From Enoplolaimus lenunculus (lineage: Eukaryota > Nematoda > Enoplea > Enoplida > Thoracostomopsidae), in assembly GCA_030248215.1 (NCBI GenBank), contig JASANG010000527.1:17558-81557 (forward strand): a DNA stretch of 64,000 nucleotides, given 5' to 3'. This document shows positions 1 to 11,935 of this stretch, piece after piece; position 1 is the stretch's first letter, and each line of letters opens with the position of its first letter. The position numbers were made by a program, and so were the translations under genes. The notes below the pieces were generated by a model. The model was not told where the DNA came from. It saw only the letters and a list, made by a program, of their open reading frames with translations, and did not search any database.

Positions 1-685
1 GCAAAAAATAATCTCCTTCCCCCTAGAAAAGTCCGAAAATGAATCTTGCAGTAGGCCCAGCAAGAAACTTGTAATTTCGATTGTACCAAATTTTGTTCTG
101 GTTACAATCCTTCTATACGGCCGTTTTGTAGTTGATCTATTTTAATTCAGAAAACACATAATTTTTTGCTTTACAAATTTTACACACCGACGTATCCAGA
201 AATGTTGAATTTGAACCAGTTACAGTGATATATTAAGACTTATGGCTGTGAATTTCATTGTTACTCGTATAAGTCTAAGTTTTAGTTTTCTTTCCCGCTG
301 AACCTTTCAACCTTTGATATGGGGCCTAGTATAAGATGCAAGTTTTACAATATATGTTAGGCTGTTGAAAAAAATTAATTGCCATTAACAGCTTGCATTA
401 ATGACATAGACTGTGGCGTTGATTTTTACCCCTTTTGAATACTATTCCGCGGGGGAAATGAAATTTGGGGGCACTCGTAAAACCAGAACACTGACGAATT
501 GTCGAATTGTAAGGTACCTAATATTTGAGCAGAGAAGCTTTTCTAAGCTCTTTACCAGCAAGCAGTAGGAAAGCTAATTAAATATAAAATGGCGGTTTTG
601 CCTTTCCCCCCAGAGGAGTGGACTGATACAAATTAGTTAACCCAGCCAAATCCATTAGCCACAAGCGTCACACACATCAGTTACC
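1..685. other. intergenic, nothing recognised
   Basis: AT-rich sequence with no convincing coding stretch, RNA gene or repeat boundary. Confidence 0.5.
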
Positions 686-765
686 CATGTTAACCCACTA
701 GCCACCCAGGTGAAACCATTAAGACACCTGGGTGAACCCCATTAGTCACTCAGGCGTAGCCCACA
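686..765 (+). repeat. short imperfect tandem repeat, about 24-bp unit
   Basis: Three loosely related units built around CCATTAGTCAC and CACCCAGGTGAA follow each other. The units have drifted in sequence and length, so this is an old tandem duplication. Confidence 0.35.
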
Positions 766-848
766 GCCAGATCTATTAGTCATGGCTATTGAAAGATACC
801 GGTTCGTGATAAACCCCCAACTTCTTCCTTTATAATTATCTAAAAATG

Positions 849-1345
849 GTCTGTATAGCTGATTATTGACCAGTTGATTGTTTCCAACCAGCGATAATAA
901 AAATTTCAGCTACAAAAATGAAATAGTTTTTTTCCGGCTGGTGTTTACTAACGAATTGCTCACCACTTCACTGTAAATTTCAGTGAGTTGATTTTAACTC
1001 AGAATGAGTTGAAACAGTCAGTCTGAGTTAGGACTATTAGAACTCAAAATTTTGAGTTGATTCAATTCATTTTGAGTTAATTAATCAACTCACAAAGAGT
1101 CAACGCAACTCAGGGTGAAAATCAACTCAACTCAGAGTGAGTTAATGTTTACTGATATTAATTCACAAATAACCAACTCGCTAGTTGAATTAATTAATCA
1201 ACTCATTGAAATTTACTGAGTTGTTTGTAGTTGAAAATGATCAAATTTTGACCAGCCAACTATCAAAAATAGTTGACCAGCTATAGTTGTTTACCGGCTT
1301 GTTGTTAGTTTTCATTCTGTAGAAATGATCAGCTGTTTACTAGCT
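849..1345. repeat. older AGTTGACCAGC-rich sequence split by a younger element
   Basis: Both flanks of the TIR element at 969-1218 carry variants of the words GTTGACCAGC, GCTGGTTA and TTTACCGGCT. This suggests one older repeat cut in two by the insertion. No clear ends were found. Confidence 0.3.
969..1218. mobile_element. GAGTTGA-core TIR element (MITE), copy 1
   Basis: Starts CACTGTAAATTTCAGTGAG and ends with a decayed inverted copy (CATTGAAATTTACTG). The interior is almost wholly TGAGTTGA/TCAACTCA words in both orientations. It has no coding capacity and matches seven further copies in the window. Confidence 0.8.
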
Positions 1346-1694
1346 AGTAGACATTTTATCCGATTTTCGAACTGGCAACAGCAGGGAATTCCAAAATTCT
1401 TCTTCCATTGCATAGTCTGATTCATAGTAGTAAAATAAATAATAGTCATTTTTTCAAATATACTGTTAAAAATGAGTTTTTTTCAAGAATGCAGATTTTA
1501 TTCTCTTCAGAATTAGGTGGAAAATCCGGAAATTACAGTGAATTCATTTTAGAAATATTCTAATTTTTTTGATTGACTGACACCGTTATTTCATTACAAG
1601 CAGGATATACTGGAGTATCTTTGGTTAACAACATAATGCGGAAATGTTTTTAATCGGATGACGACTTTGTTTCGTCATAATGAAAAAAGTCCTG

Positions 1695-1893
1695 CACTGT
1701 AAAAAATGGGGAGTTAAATTGACTCTCTCGGAAACAGACTTTTCCTGACTACACACACTGAGTCAAATTTGATTCCACCAGAGTGAACAGTGAATCGAAT
1801 TTGACTCTGGTGGAGTCAAATTTGACTCAGTTTGTGTAGTCATGGAAAGCCTGTTTCCGATAGAGTCAATTTGACTCCATATTTTTTACAGTG
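1695..1893. mobile_element. GAGTCAA-core TIR element (MITE), copy 1
   Basis: Ends CACTGTAAAAAATGG and CATATTTTTTACAGTG are inverted repeats. The interior is made of GAGTCAAATTTGACTC words, so single strands can fold back over most of the length. The outermost bases CACTGTAAA are shared with the GAGTTGA family but the body differs. Confidence 0.8.
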
Positions 1894-2763
1894 TGAATAA
1901 TTTTATGGTTAAATGACATTATAATGCGGATATGTTTTTAATTAACTTACGTCATGGGCTGGGTTGCAGTAACATGATTTAGACGGTCTAATGATGCACT
2001 ACCGTACACGAATACCAGCTGAAGCGATCATACCAATAAGCGCACTTAATAACGAACTTACAAATATTTAGCGTTTGACCAGAATACAATTCCAAATTCC
2101 TGCTGGCTACCAATTTTTTTGTGCTTATTTCAGTCAAAATTACAGCAGTTGCTGTAATTAGTTCAGTAACCATGCAAACGGACAAATACGGCTCATAGTT
2201 GATTTTATAAAAAATTGACTAATGTTACTGTAACTGTTTTGATGGACGAGTAGCTATGGTGTACAATAGCTAAACAATAAACGACACTAAGCTATACTTC
2301 AGTGAAATTTTTGCAACCACTACCTGATGATAAATGGAGTGCTCAGTTAGGGATCATCCACATTATAATGTCTACTGATGTAAAAAAATTATCCAGTTAC
2401 TTAAATTTGACTTCGGTACGAAACAACACTAAGTTGAAATTATGTACAATGCCAAAAATGTGTTCCATCAAAACTTGTCCTGAGTCTATAGACCGAATGT
2501 CAGAACAGTAGTCACATTCTTTTTACAATTTAGAGATTCGAAGTAATTGTGAAGTGTCCACACGAATGTGATTCAACAACGGTTAATCCTATTGAAATAG
2601 CGGATTTAAATCGTCTCTAAATTTCTAACATAAACATTTTCGCGTTATAGTTTAAAATACTATTCAATTAAGTCCCTTAGCCAGAGGGAGGCCAGAAGAC
2701 GGCTCAGAGCCGCTAAAAATGTTTTTCTCTTCCTAACATGTTCTAACCTCGCAGGTAAATGTT

Positions 2764-3017
2764 TTAACCCCTTCTCACCAGCGCAGTGTATATACGGTAA
2801 ATATTATATATTGCACCGTGTTTAACAATTGCAACACGTACACGTATACATAGTACTAAATCACCACAAGACGTGAATCCCCCTCGGGCTCGAGCGTCAA
2901 GCTCCAATAGCTGAGTGGTGATGGTATACGCGTCCCACTCCAGTCACTGGCGTTCGAATCCTAGCATAAAGGAAGGTCTCAGGAAAAATAGAAAATATTC
3001 ATGTGAGAAAGGGTGAA
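2764..3017 (+). mobile_element. TTAA-flanked element with tRNA-like promoter, copy 1
   Basis: Begins TTAACCCCTTCTCAC and ends GTGAGAAAGGGTGAA, so the termini are inverted. The interior has an A-box-like TAGCTGAGTGGTGATGG and a B-box GTTCGAATCC. The right TTAA has decayed to TGAA. Confidence 0.7.
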
Positions 3018-3399
3018 AATCAGAAACGTGTCCTAAATTTATTCTACTCCCCTAACATGTTGAACTGCGGCTGCTCGCCTGGTTCAATAGCGACAAAATA
3101 TCAAACATACCTAATTGTGATTGTTTCAAAAGTTTATAATTGTCTCGGGTTTTATTTATTTGCCGAACCAGGAACTTAATGCATGCAGTTAGCTAACCAT
3201 TGTTTTACTGGACACATAACCAATACCGTCAATGCTGACAGAATATTAATTGGTTGAGCAATTGGAGTTTAGACTGAAGCAAATAACGGGATGATCATGT
3301 GACATATTAAGCAATATTTTACTACAGCTCAAACGTTTGTGAAAATGCCGAAAGAACCCAGTAGATAATAGTCACACTCCCTCAATATACCTGCCAGCA

Positions 3400-3615
3400 C
3401 CCGAAACCAGGACAGAAGCTATTGCAGAAACACGACTGATGCCAGGACCGGAGGAGCCGCCCCCATACCTCCCGTTTGTGGTGGCACACCCCTAAAGAGA
3501 TTCCCTCCTAACCGGTTGAAACAAAAGCCGCCGAAGTTTCAAAATACGTATAATTTCTCGCTCGTTTCACTCGCGAGTTTGGGACCGCCGCTCTGGAGGT
3601 TGAGGAGAGCCCCAC
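3400..3615. repeat. GC-rich interspersed repeat
   Basis: Carries the phrases CTAACCGGTTGAAACAAA and ACTCGCGAGTTTGG with C-rich tracts. Related phrases recur at 49290-49387 and 51290-51475, so this is a dispersed family. Its ends were not resolved. Confidence 0.45.
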
Positions 3616-4387
3616 CCGCGTCTGCACGTGCACTAACTAATGATTTGTCATTTTATAGGTTAATAGCTAGCTCAAATAACAATTAATAAATTGTACTTGA
3701 CAAGTTCTGAAGACTCAAATATTAATCGATCCCGTAGCCAGAAGGGAGCCAGGATGGGGATCCAGCGCCCGTGAAAATAGTATGGCCCTGTCCCTACTGA
3801 AATTGTTTGACCGCCACTAGCATGGTCCGCTTGCTAGTGGCTTGATATTATACAATGTAATTAGCATATGTTTCAAATTACAAAACAGCACGTTTTGCAA
3901 TACGATCGCAATAAATTGTTAAAAACGACTGCAAGCAAGGCTTGGCTGGACTAAAACCGAAGCACCAACAGACACAGATACGTATGATACATAATATGAG
4001 CCAGTACATGCCGTTGTTATTTTTGTTAGCATTGTGTCGCAGATTGAATACATATAGCCATGGATTTAGCGTCATGTCTACGTGTCTTTTATGTCGGTAT
4101 TTCATGAAAAAGCACATGCTTTTAGTTTTCACTAAACCACATCGTTGGTACAATGGGAATATGAAAGTGAAACGTTTGAAATAATAAGCTGATATTAAGT
4201 GATTAATTAAATTATATTTTTTTGGTTCTTGAAGTTCGCAAAACTCAATCACGAGAGTTTTCATCTCCCGGTTTTCAAATTTTTAAAAAAGTAAACGGTT
4301 CATAATTTTCCTGAGTAGTGAAAATTATAAAAGTTTTATCTATTTTTTTAATTGTGTCTGATTTGCCCAGCGTTATAAATAAAGCAA

Positions 4388-4752
4388 CAGGGCCGGGAGT
4401 AGCCGGATATCCGTTTCCGGTAAAAGTCGTTGTCCGTTTCTGTTATAGAAATACCAAAAATTGCTGTTATTTTTGTGCTCAAAATTAACTAAAAATCACG
4501 TATATGGCTCGCAATTTTTTCATTAATACAAATATGCTGTAATTGTTCCTTATGAAACATAAATAACGACATTCATCCAAAATCTAAAAATTGTCAGTGT
4601 ATCAGATTTTCTTTCTATAAAATTTTAGAAAGACCTGCGAATATTTGCATGATTCAGTTGTGTTGGTACACAAAACATCTTTCAAACTTGCATACTTCAA
4701 TATCCGTTTTCTGTTTCCGTTTTCGTTATTTTTACTATCCGTTTAAACCCTG
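4388..4752. mobile_element. TCCGTTTC-core element, copy 1
   Basis: Starts CAGGGCCGGGAGTAGCC and ends CGTTTAAACCCTG, giving short CAGGG/CCCTG inverted ends. The words ATCCGTTTCCG and GTCCGTTTC recur near both ends. The termini look hAT-like, but no matching 8-bp target duplication was seen. Confidence 0.45.
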
Positions 4753-5370
4753 CAGCCGGGTGAGTGTAAAAAGGTATACGTTTCTGTTTTCACTTTAGGT
4801 AAAATCGGTGTTCGTTCCGGTTTGTGTTGTTGATATAAGGGAAATGATGCTATTTTTATGCTCATAGTTACTTTTAAGTCACTGAAAATCATTTAATATT
4901 TCGATACACGAACGTATGCAGCAATTAATTGGTTTGTAGTAAAAACAAAAGAATAAAGTAAAAATATCAACAAACTTTAAGCTAATTCGTAATTCTTTTT
5001 GTACACTGCCATAAATGGTGAGTGAAGTTGTGTCTCTCCGAAATAGGCTCTACGGGACTACACAAACTGAGTCAAACACACAGTGAGTCAAATTCGACTA
5101 CGCCATAATCAAACGTGCGACTCAGTGAGTTGAATTTGACACTGGCGAAGTAGAATTTAGTTGAGTTTATGTAGTCGTAGAGAAGTTCGGAGACAGTCAA
5201 TTTGACTCACCATTTTTCGCAGTGTAAAATTTAGGAATAGCTCGATGAATTCTAAATTATATAGGCAACAAAGTGATACGTCTTTTCAACATTTACACTT
5301 ATACGTCTTTCTTTTTGCATTTACTGTTTCCGTTTTTATCACAATGAGTTGTTTCCGTTTCAAACTCTGA
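4753..5370. repeat. TCCGTTTC-core element, diverged second copy with a nested MITE
   Basis: Follows copy 1 directly and repeats its order of words (GTTTCTGTTTTCAC, TGTTGATATAAGG, ATTTTTATGCTCA, later CTGTTTCCGTTTTTAT). A GAGTCAA-core element lies inside it, so this copy is older than that insertion. Confidence 0.4.
5004..5224. mobile_element. GAGTCAA-core TIR element, copy 2
   Basis: Ends CACTGCCATAAATGG and CCATTTTTCGCAGTG, flanked on both sides by TA. This fits a TA target duplication of the Tc1/mariner kind. The interior GAGTCAAA and TTTGACTC words are degraded compared with copy 1. Confidence 0.75.
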
Positions 5371-5401
5371 TTATTGCCAAATGAAAATTTGATTCAGTCA
5401 A

Positions 5402-5759
5402 TGGCTGCGTTTCCGAAATTTTACTTAATATTCTCTTAAGTTATACTTAAGTAATTACTCGTTGACGACTTAAGTAAATACGTAAATTTCGAGCAAAATC
5501 AAATAAACGACAGCCATTGTCATAGCAAGAAAGCAATAGTTTTGCTTTATATTAAATAGGCACCGTGCGTCTACAATTTCAATTAGATTAATGCTAGCAT
5601 GCCTGAATGGCAAATTTGTAATCTGTCAAATTTAGTCAGCGACATATGTATTTTCGTAACGTAAGTACGCTTTTATAAACGCCAAAACCGTTAAGTAATT
5701 ACTTAGCACGTACTTAAGTACTAAAGTCGTACTTAAGTAGGGTTTCGAAAACCCAGCCA
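5402..5759. mobile_element. ACTTAAGT-core TIR element
   Basis: Inverted ends TGGCTGCGTTTCCGAAA and TTTCGAAAACCCAGCCA. Near both ends the body repeats ACTTAAGTA and TAATTACTTA. It has the same design as the GAGTTGA and TTAGGC elements but different ends and a different word. Confidence 0.65.
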
Positions 5760-7257
5760 ATGTAACTTAACACAGCCCGCGGACTATTAGGTAATACACT
5801 ACTTAGATTATTACTAAGCTAATGATTACAATCGCAATCGGAAATGAATTTTGGTTAGTAAAAGAATGGTACTAAAGGTTGTTTTAAAACACCACCTTCA
5901 TTGTCTTATATTGAAATCACGTGTTGTTCCTAAGCCTAAGCCTAAACCTAAACAATTATGCTTGACTGAAATATTGTTTCTCTTCAACACGATCAAACCT
6001 TATTACGACCAAACTGTATTCGAATCTGTCATACCTGTACGCTGAATTTTCTACTTTTTGACGAGTTACTAATAAAATAGCGTACATTTTAGCAAAGTTA
6101 ATTAAAAAACATTAAACAATGCGACATATTCGGCACTGAAATTTGTCATTGCACAAAATTCACTTTTTCCACAGTTTCTGTGAGTCGCTTCGGCATTTTT
6201 ACGCGTTGCTTTATATTGAGACAATGCAGAACACGGTTTACCATGTTATCAGGCACACGACCGGCTCAAAAGCGGGGCAGCTTAAACAAAGCTGAAAATC
6301 GAGGCGTTTTGCATGACTTTGCAATTAGTTGATATCTTTAGGTCTGTCTCGGAAATTTATTTACCTTTCCAAGAAGGCTGGCTTATCGCTCTTGAATACA
6401 GACCCGCTGCTACTTACTGGTTTTAAATTATCACCGTCGCCTGTTATGTAACATACAGGCTCCGCAGTAGTGCATAAACATGCGAAGAAATAATGTTAGA
6501 AAAAATATACGATGAGACTTTAATGGGTCATCCACGATAAAATGCACACATGTTAAAAATGTCTATCCCTTTTGGGTGCCCACGTTGTCCCTACACACTT
6601 TTTATTCACTGTCTGACATATCGATATGCCATTGTTTGAACCTTTTGGACAATAAATATGCTCTAGGTATGAATATTTAGTTGTTCTGACATGATCAGGA
6701 ACTGTTATTGTCTATAGTTGCACTCAATTTTTTGCGTTGAATGATACGGTTGAATATGTGTGTACAGTGTTCGTTTACAAATGTCTGCGTGTGCAATAAC
6801 TTAAGACGTTATGCCCTGAGATCCTACAGACAACATGTAACTGTCCAGAGTCCCTTCCGATCGAGTCTAGACGATTAACACTAACTAAGCACAGCTATGA
6901 AGCTGTACCTTGCCTCCAACTAGGATGTGTATTTTGACGCTTTCCACATGGGTGGGTGGAACATTTATTACACCGGCGTGTGCAGCTTAACGTGGATGAC
7001 CAATAATTGTAAACTAGTTTTCGATACCTATGTTTAGTCGTTGTACGTCATATAGGCTGCAGGCACGCCTAAGCTTAAACGATTGGTGTAGTTTGCAACA
7101 TTATATACTTCTGACAACGAAGAAGCAAAATGCAACACATGTGGTCTATTTGAGGTATGTCTATTGTCTGCGACATGTTATAATCCACAATATTAATCAC
7201 ATTACAGCTGCACGTTCACGTGAATATGCAAATTAAAAATGTACCTAACAACCATCT
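5760..7257. other. intergenic, nothing convincing
   Basis: Only short open stretches at chance level and a small CCTAAGCCTAAACC remnant near 5935-5957. No RNA gene or repeat boundary seen. Confidence 0.45.
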
Positions 7258-7480
7258 AAACACGATTTTACTGGGACGAGGTCACGAATAAACACAATTT
7301 CGCTGGGACGAGGTCACGAATAAACACAATTTCGCTGGGACGAGGTCACGAATAAACACAATTTCGCTGGGACGAGGTCACGAATAAACACAATTTCGCT
7401 GGGACGAGGTCACGAATAAACACAATTTCGCTGGGACGAGGTCACGAATAAACACAATTTCGCTGGGACGAGGTCGCAAA
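7258..7480 (+). repeat. 32-bp minisatellite, about 7 copies
   Basis: CTGGGACGAGGTCACGAATA followed by AACACAATTTCG recurs exactly every 32 bp, with unit starts at 7271, 7303, 7335, 7367, 7399, 7431 and 7463. Interior units look identical and only the edge units differ, which points to recent homogenisation. Confidence 0.95.
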
Positions 7481-7856
7481 AAATGGGCAACAGTTTTATC
7501 GATTTTCAATTTCTCAAAATAAAACTGCACTACCGGGCTTTATAGCATTTTAAATCAACTTTTAATGTCTGCTCCAAATCAAAACTACCCTTTTATAGCG
7601 ATATATATACTTTTTAAAACCTCCAAAACAAGCAAATTCATCTCTGTTGTTTACGTCAAAATTTTATATTCCAATACGATGATGACTGGTCAATTTTTTC
7701 CACTTTAGAACCAAAAACACCGAATTGCTATTCATAACTTGTCTTCTTTTAATTGTTTACCAGCGCATACACTCCAAGACACACAGCGGTATATTTTCTT
7801 GTCCAAGCGCAACACAGCGCAACCTCAAGTAAAAACTATCTGTATCAGATTGCTTT

Positions 7857-8040
7857 GGCCAGTGTTACTTTTAGCGGCGTAACAGTAGATTAAGCGTATT
7901 TCTAAGTCTAAGCCTAAGCGTTGCAAAAATGTGTTCCTAAGCCTAAGCCTAAGCCTAAGCAAAAAAATGTAATCTAGAATCTAATCCTACTCTTTTAAAG
8001 ACCCACCAGAAACCTGAACGAACCTAAAAATAACATGGGC
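7857..8040 (+). mobile_element. TTAGGC-core element, GTTACTTT subfamily
   Basis: Starts GGCCAGTGTTACTTTTAG and ends AATAACATGGGC. Inside are CCTAAGCCTAAGCC tracts. Flanks ATTGCTTT and ATTTTTTT agree at six of eight bases, a decayed 8-bp target duplication. Confidence 0.75.
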
Positions 8041-8368
8041 ATTTTTTTGTTTTGATAAACGGTAGAAAACTTGCAAAATGGTGACATTTGATATCTGGGT
8101 CGCGCACAAGTGTTGAAAGCAGTTTGCTCAACCTGGGCCTCAGTCAAATTACAATTTATTATTTATGGCAAATTTTGTGGTGCGTTTGTTTCTGCTTTGG
8201 AATCATAAATTGTAAACTGTTTGTAGAAATATACAAATTGATACCCGGACCAAATGTCGTTGAACGGGTTAGAGTGATTTCACGGTCGTTGCTATCTTAC
8301 AACCGGAATTATTGACGGACACTGTTGGACAAGACCAAATTTCAAGTTCTGAACACATAGGAGGCAGA

Positions 8369-8731
8369 CAGGGTACAACGTAAGTCTGCCTCTGGCTCCG
8401 GCATAAAATTGGCCTCCGACTCTAGTAGAATTTCTGCCGAAGGGCCTCGGCAATATCGGTAGTGAAATTTTGCATATTATTACAAAATTTGTTTGTTTGG
8501 TGCGTTTCGTTTTAACTTTTGGCATAATTTTAAGAACGAAATTGCAAAGATTTCTCAAAAATTAAGAGTAAATCCAGAAGATGTATCAACACCGTACAAA
8601 TATTCACTGAAATTAGCAAATTGAACATCATTTTAACTACCTAATTTTGCCTCGCCTCCGGCTTCACGTCCAGCTCCGGTAAAATTTGTTGACCTCCGGC
8701 TCCAGTATTGTTCAGCTCCGGCTGTACCCTG
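8369..8731. mobile_element. GGCTCCGG-core TIR element
   Basis: Inverted ends CAGGGTACAACG and GGCTGTACCCTG. The arms repeat CTCCGGC and GCCTCCG words around an AT-rich centre. CAGGG ends suggest hAT kinship, though no clean 8-bp duplication is visible. A related piece lies at 63483-63606. Confidence 0.55.
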
Positions 8732-9246
8732 CAGAAGAGGGTTCAAAAGTTTGTTGTGTCGGTTTGGTCGGTCTGAGGGCCTCAACGCCACTTCTTTTTA
8801 TGAACTTGCATAATTACAGCCTTTTGGACCAAAATTTTAAAACAATTGCATGTGGTGCCCAGGTTGGTTCTAACGGACTTGGTAACAGCCATAAATTATT
8901 GAGCATAAATTAACTTTAAATGACGTTTGACCTTTTGATAATCAAGACTGACGTTGCTGATGTGCTAAAAGAGTTGCAATTATTACTTTTGAAAACTTTC
9001 GTGCAAAATAAAACATTTTAAAAAATTAGTCTCTTAATGCCTCAATTGCGTTTGACCGTTGAAAAGTATTAAAAATCCTAAGTTACAGTGTCTTAGAAGC
9101 TTCTTGAATACACCTCCTGATGGCAAAGCAGACACATGCACAGCCAATCTTATTCTTATAAAACTTAGCAACATTTCTTTTAAGTAGTAATATATAAATA
9201 GTGCCTAAGATAAATATTTGAGGCTTATTGAATATGGACGCTATAG
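8732..9246. other. intergenic, nothing convincing
   Basis: AT-rich, no supported feature. Confidence 0.4.
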
Positions 9247-9254
9247 ATTAATAT

Positions 9255-9582
9255 ACCCATGTATAGAACAGGGCCGGATCGTTTTCCGGAGGGGGCTGTA
9301 ACAGAGTCAGTTTAAGCTTTAGACTAAATTTTTTGCTTAGGCTTAGAAACAGGCTCATTCTTACGCTTAGGCTTAGGCTTAGGGATAGGCTTAGGAATAA
9401 GCTCATAATATACGCTTAGGCTTAGGCTTAGGAATAAGCTCATAATATAGGCTTAGCCTTAGGAATAGGCTCATAATATACGCTTAGGCTTAGGCTTAGG
9501 AATAAGCTCATAATATACGCTTAGGCTTAGGCTTAGGAATATGCTTATACTACTGTTCCGGCCCTGTTCTATACATGAGCCG
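9255..9582. mobile_element. TTAGGC-core element, GTATAGAACAGGG subfamily
   Basis: Flanked on both sides by the perfect 8-bp duplication ATTAATAT (9247-9254 and 9583-9590). Ends read CCCATGTATAGAACAGGG and its inverse. The interior holds several TTAGGCTTAGGC tracts separated by AATAAGCTCATAATA, so it also contains an internal tandem repeat of about 60 bp. Confidence 0.9.
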
Positions 9583-9590
9583 ATTAATAT

Positions 9591-10296
9591 GTAAATTTAT
9601 ATAAGTGACGCTAGATTCAAATTTTGTAAGGTCATGACAGGCATTACCTACTAATTTTAGTCAAAAATTCTTATGACGCGAGGCGTTCGCCCCGGCTCTT
9701 GTTCTGCTAAGTCTAATATTTATTTTTAGCAAAAATAAATTTTTTTAAAACCATTGAGAACTACGGTCCCATGACTTGCTGTTTCTTGTTGCGCCTCCAG
9801 GCGCACATGAAAAAACGATAATCTCGGAATTGTACTCGCGAGGGTCGCAACAACAAAACCACTAATCCGATTTGAACCATAAATACCAACCATACCACAA
9901 ACATGGCAGTTAATACGCCAGCCAACAACTGAACATGTTTATTGAATTTTATCCCAAGAGCCCACTTGAGAACTGAAATTTAATCACGTGCTTGGGGGCA
10001 TCATTCATGTTTCAAACAGTACACAACATAATCATACATTGTTGGGTAAAGTTTGCAATCTGATGAGCAATAATTGAATTATGCAAACTCAAAACTATTA
10101 TTCAATTACAATTTTGCAACATTTTATGTGCTTTGTAACAAGCTTTATTCCCGGTCACTGGCTTACACAAATCTCAGTTTTATGCTCATTGTGCGTGTTA
10201 GATAGCAGTTTTGAATCATTCTGTATAATGCGGTATTTTGGTAAAGAATTCTGTTGATTTGATTAGAAAATTTGTTCGTAGGTTACGGAAAGGTTA
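9591..10296. other. intergenic, nothing recognised
   Basis: No supported coding or repeat feature. Confidence 0.4.
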
Positions 10297-10547
10297 GGCT
10301 GTAAATTTCAGTGAGTTGATTGTAACTCAGAATGAGTTGAATCCACTTAGAAGTCTGAGCTCTGTATTAGGTCTTTCAGAACTCAGAGTTGTGAATTAAT
10401 TGAACTCATTATGAGTTAATTATACAACTTATTCGGAGTTCAATCAGCTCAGAACGAGTCGATGTTTCCTGTAATTAACTCACAAATAAACCTGAAATGA
10501 CTAATTCGCTCTGGAGTTGATCAATCAAGTCATCGGAATTCACAGGG
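10297..10547. mobile_element. GAGTTGA-core TIR element, copy 2
   Basis: Begins GGCTGTAAATTTCAGTGAG and ends GGAATTCACAGGG, with TA on both sides. The interior has TGAGTT/AACTCA words. It is more worn than copies 3 and 6. Confidence 0.75.
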
Positions 10548-10794
10548 TACGGATCATTCAATCGAAAATTTTTTATAAGTGCTATTGAGTCAAATATTTT
10601 TTCGAAAATAAGGTTTTTCCGATATCTTCATGGCATCGTTTGTTCAAAATGATCGGATTATAATTTTTTCAATATTTGAGCTTTCATGGTTTCTACTGGT
10701 CATTCCGCATCCAAATTTGAATATCCTTTATAGAGCTATGCAAAATTTTTGACAAAAGTTTAATAAATTGTATGACAATTGATGCAGTTTCGTG

Positions 10795-10945
10795 CCGGTG
10801 GGCAGAGCAGGGGATCAGCCCCCCTGGAAGAATTTCCCCACTAGAAAAATTACAACATTGCTTGTAAATCATCGAAAACCCTTGTATGTCGTTCGTGAAA
10901 TTTTTTAGCCCCCTTAAGATGAGCTGGCTACGGGCCTACGTAGCT
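10795..10945. repeat. interspersed repeat with GTAGCCAGC-type end
   Basis: Ends GAGCTGGCTACGGGCC and contains C-runs (CAGCCCCCCTGG). The same phrase and C-rich body recur at 16940-17105, 52505-52690 and 58940-59035 in either orientation. Family unknown. Confidence 0.45.
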
Positions 10946-11829
10946 TGAAGAGTTGGCTCAAATGGAAATTTTACTGTCGTCCGACCACTCTTCAGCAATG
11001 GCCAAATAACTGGTTCAGCTGTCTGTCAACAGTCTGAGAAGCAATTGCCAAAAGAATTTTAAATTTGTGAGTTCCCTATTTAGAGACTTCCATGGGAAAA
11101 TGATCGAAGCCAATTCGTAGACCGGAGTTGCTTTTAGATTCTCTGGAACGCCTCACATACGTATTTTGGGCAACTTTCCAGCATTAAGTGGTTTACAATA
11201 TTTTTTAGGAAATACACGTGAGTGTTCTATGAAAACTGAACTGGCGGACTAGTCAATATTAAGCTGTTTTAAGCTTTCGCTTACTTCGCTCATGCATTCT
11301 TCAAAACTCAACCTTTACTGCTATTGATGATTTCCTAAACGACGCCTCTTCCCATTGTAGTGTTCCAGCTTTAATAATATAGATAGATATGAGTCAATTG
11401 TTCAGAATATGCGTTGTTGTTACCGAATATTGTTTTCAACACAACTGAAAGCTAAGATAAACTGCATGGATTAGACAGGCAACTTTAGGCTGTCTATATA
11501 AACCAGGTATAGTGCGTCCACTAAAATATTCATGTGTAAACAATATCGCTTTTCAGTGCGCTGAAACAATAGTTACAAAACCGTTGTTTGGCCTACGAAC
11601 TCGCGGACTCGAAGCGAAAACAAATACTTTTGTCGCCATTCTAATCAGACAATCCGGTATGCTAACTACAAAACGTTACAGAATGTGTCATTGATGGATC
11701 CAAGGCAAGTAGCAAGGCTTAGCTCACCCACAACACAGATCAAAACCACAAAAACGTTTCGTACTAAAACTGCGTGTGACTCAAAATGTTAGACAACAGC
11801 ATTGAATAGTGTTAAATCTTTTGTAAGGA
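10946..11829. other. intergenic, nothing convincing
   Basis: A phrase near 11000 (ATGGCCAAATAACTGGTTC) resembles part of the fold-back that follows. Otherwise nothing is supported. Confidence 0.4.
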
Positions 11830-11935
11830 GGCGTCTGGCTAACGGGTTATGGCCAAATAACTGATTTGGCGACGTCCTAAATCGTTGGCAGCGCGCCAGA
11901 TCAGTTATTTGACCATAACTCGTTAGCTAGACGCC
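11830..11935. repeat. fold-back with 42-bp arms and a 21-nt loop
   Basis: 11830-11871 begins GGCGTCTGGCTAACG. Its reverse complement is at 11894-11935, with only four differences over 42 positions. In plus-strand RNA three differences become G-U wobbles and one a C-A mismatch, so the transcript would fold into a nearly unbroken hairpin. It may be a small fold-back element or a small-RNA precursor. No flanking duplication seen. Confidence 0.8.

Noticed and set aside
2764-3017. functional tRNA gene
   Set aside because: A and B boxes are present but the acceptor arm does not pair and the sequence repeats many times within TTAA-flanked elements.
3878-4264. 128-codon open stretch on the minus strand
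   Set aside because: AT-rich composition, no domain, no splice or promoter context; a stretch of this length is expected by chance in a window of this size.
7258-7480. CRISPR array
   Set aside because: The 32-bp units are contiguous with no unique spacers, and the genome is eukaryotic.
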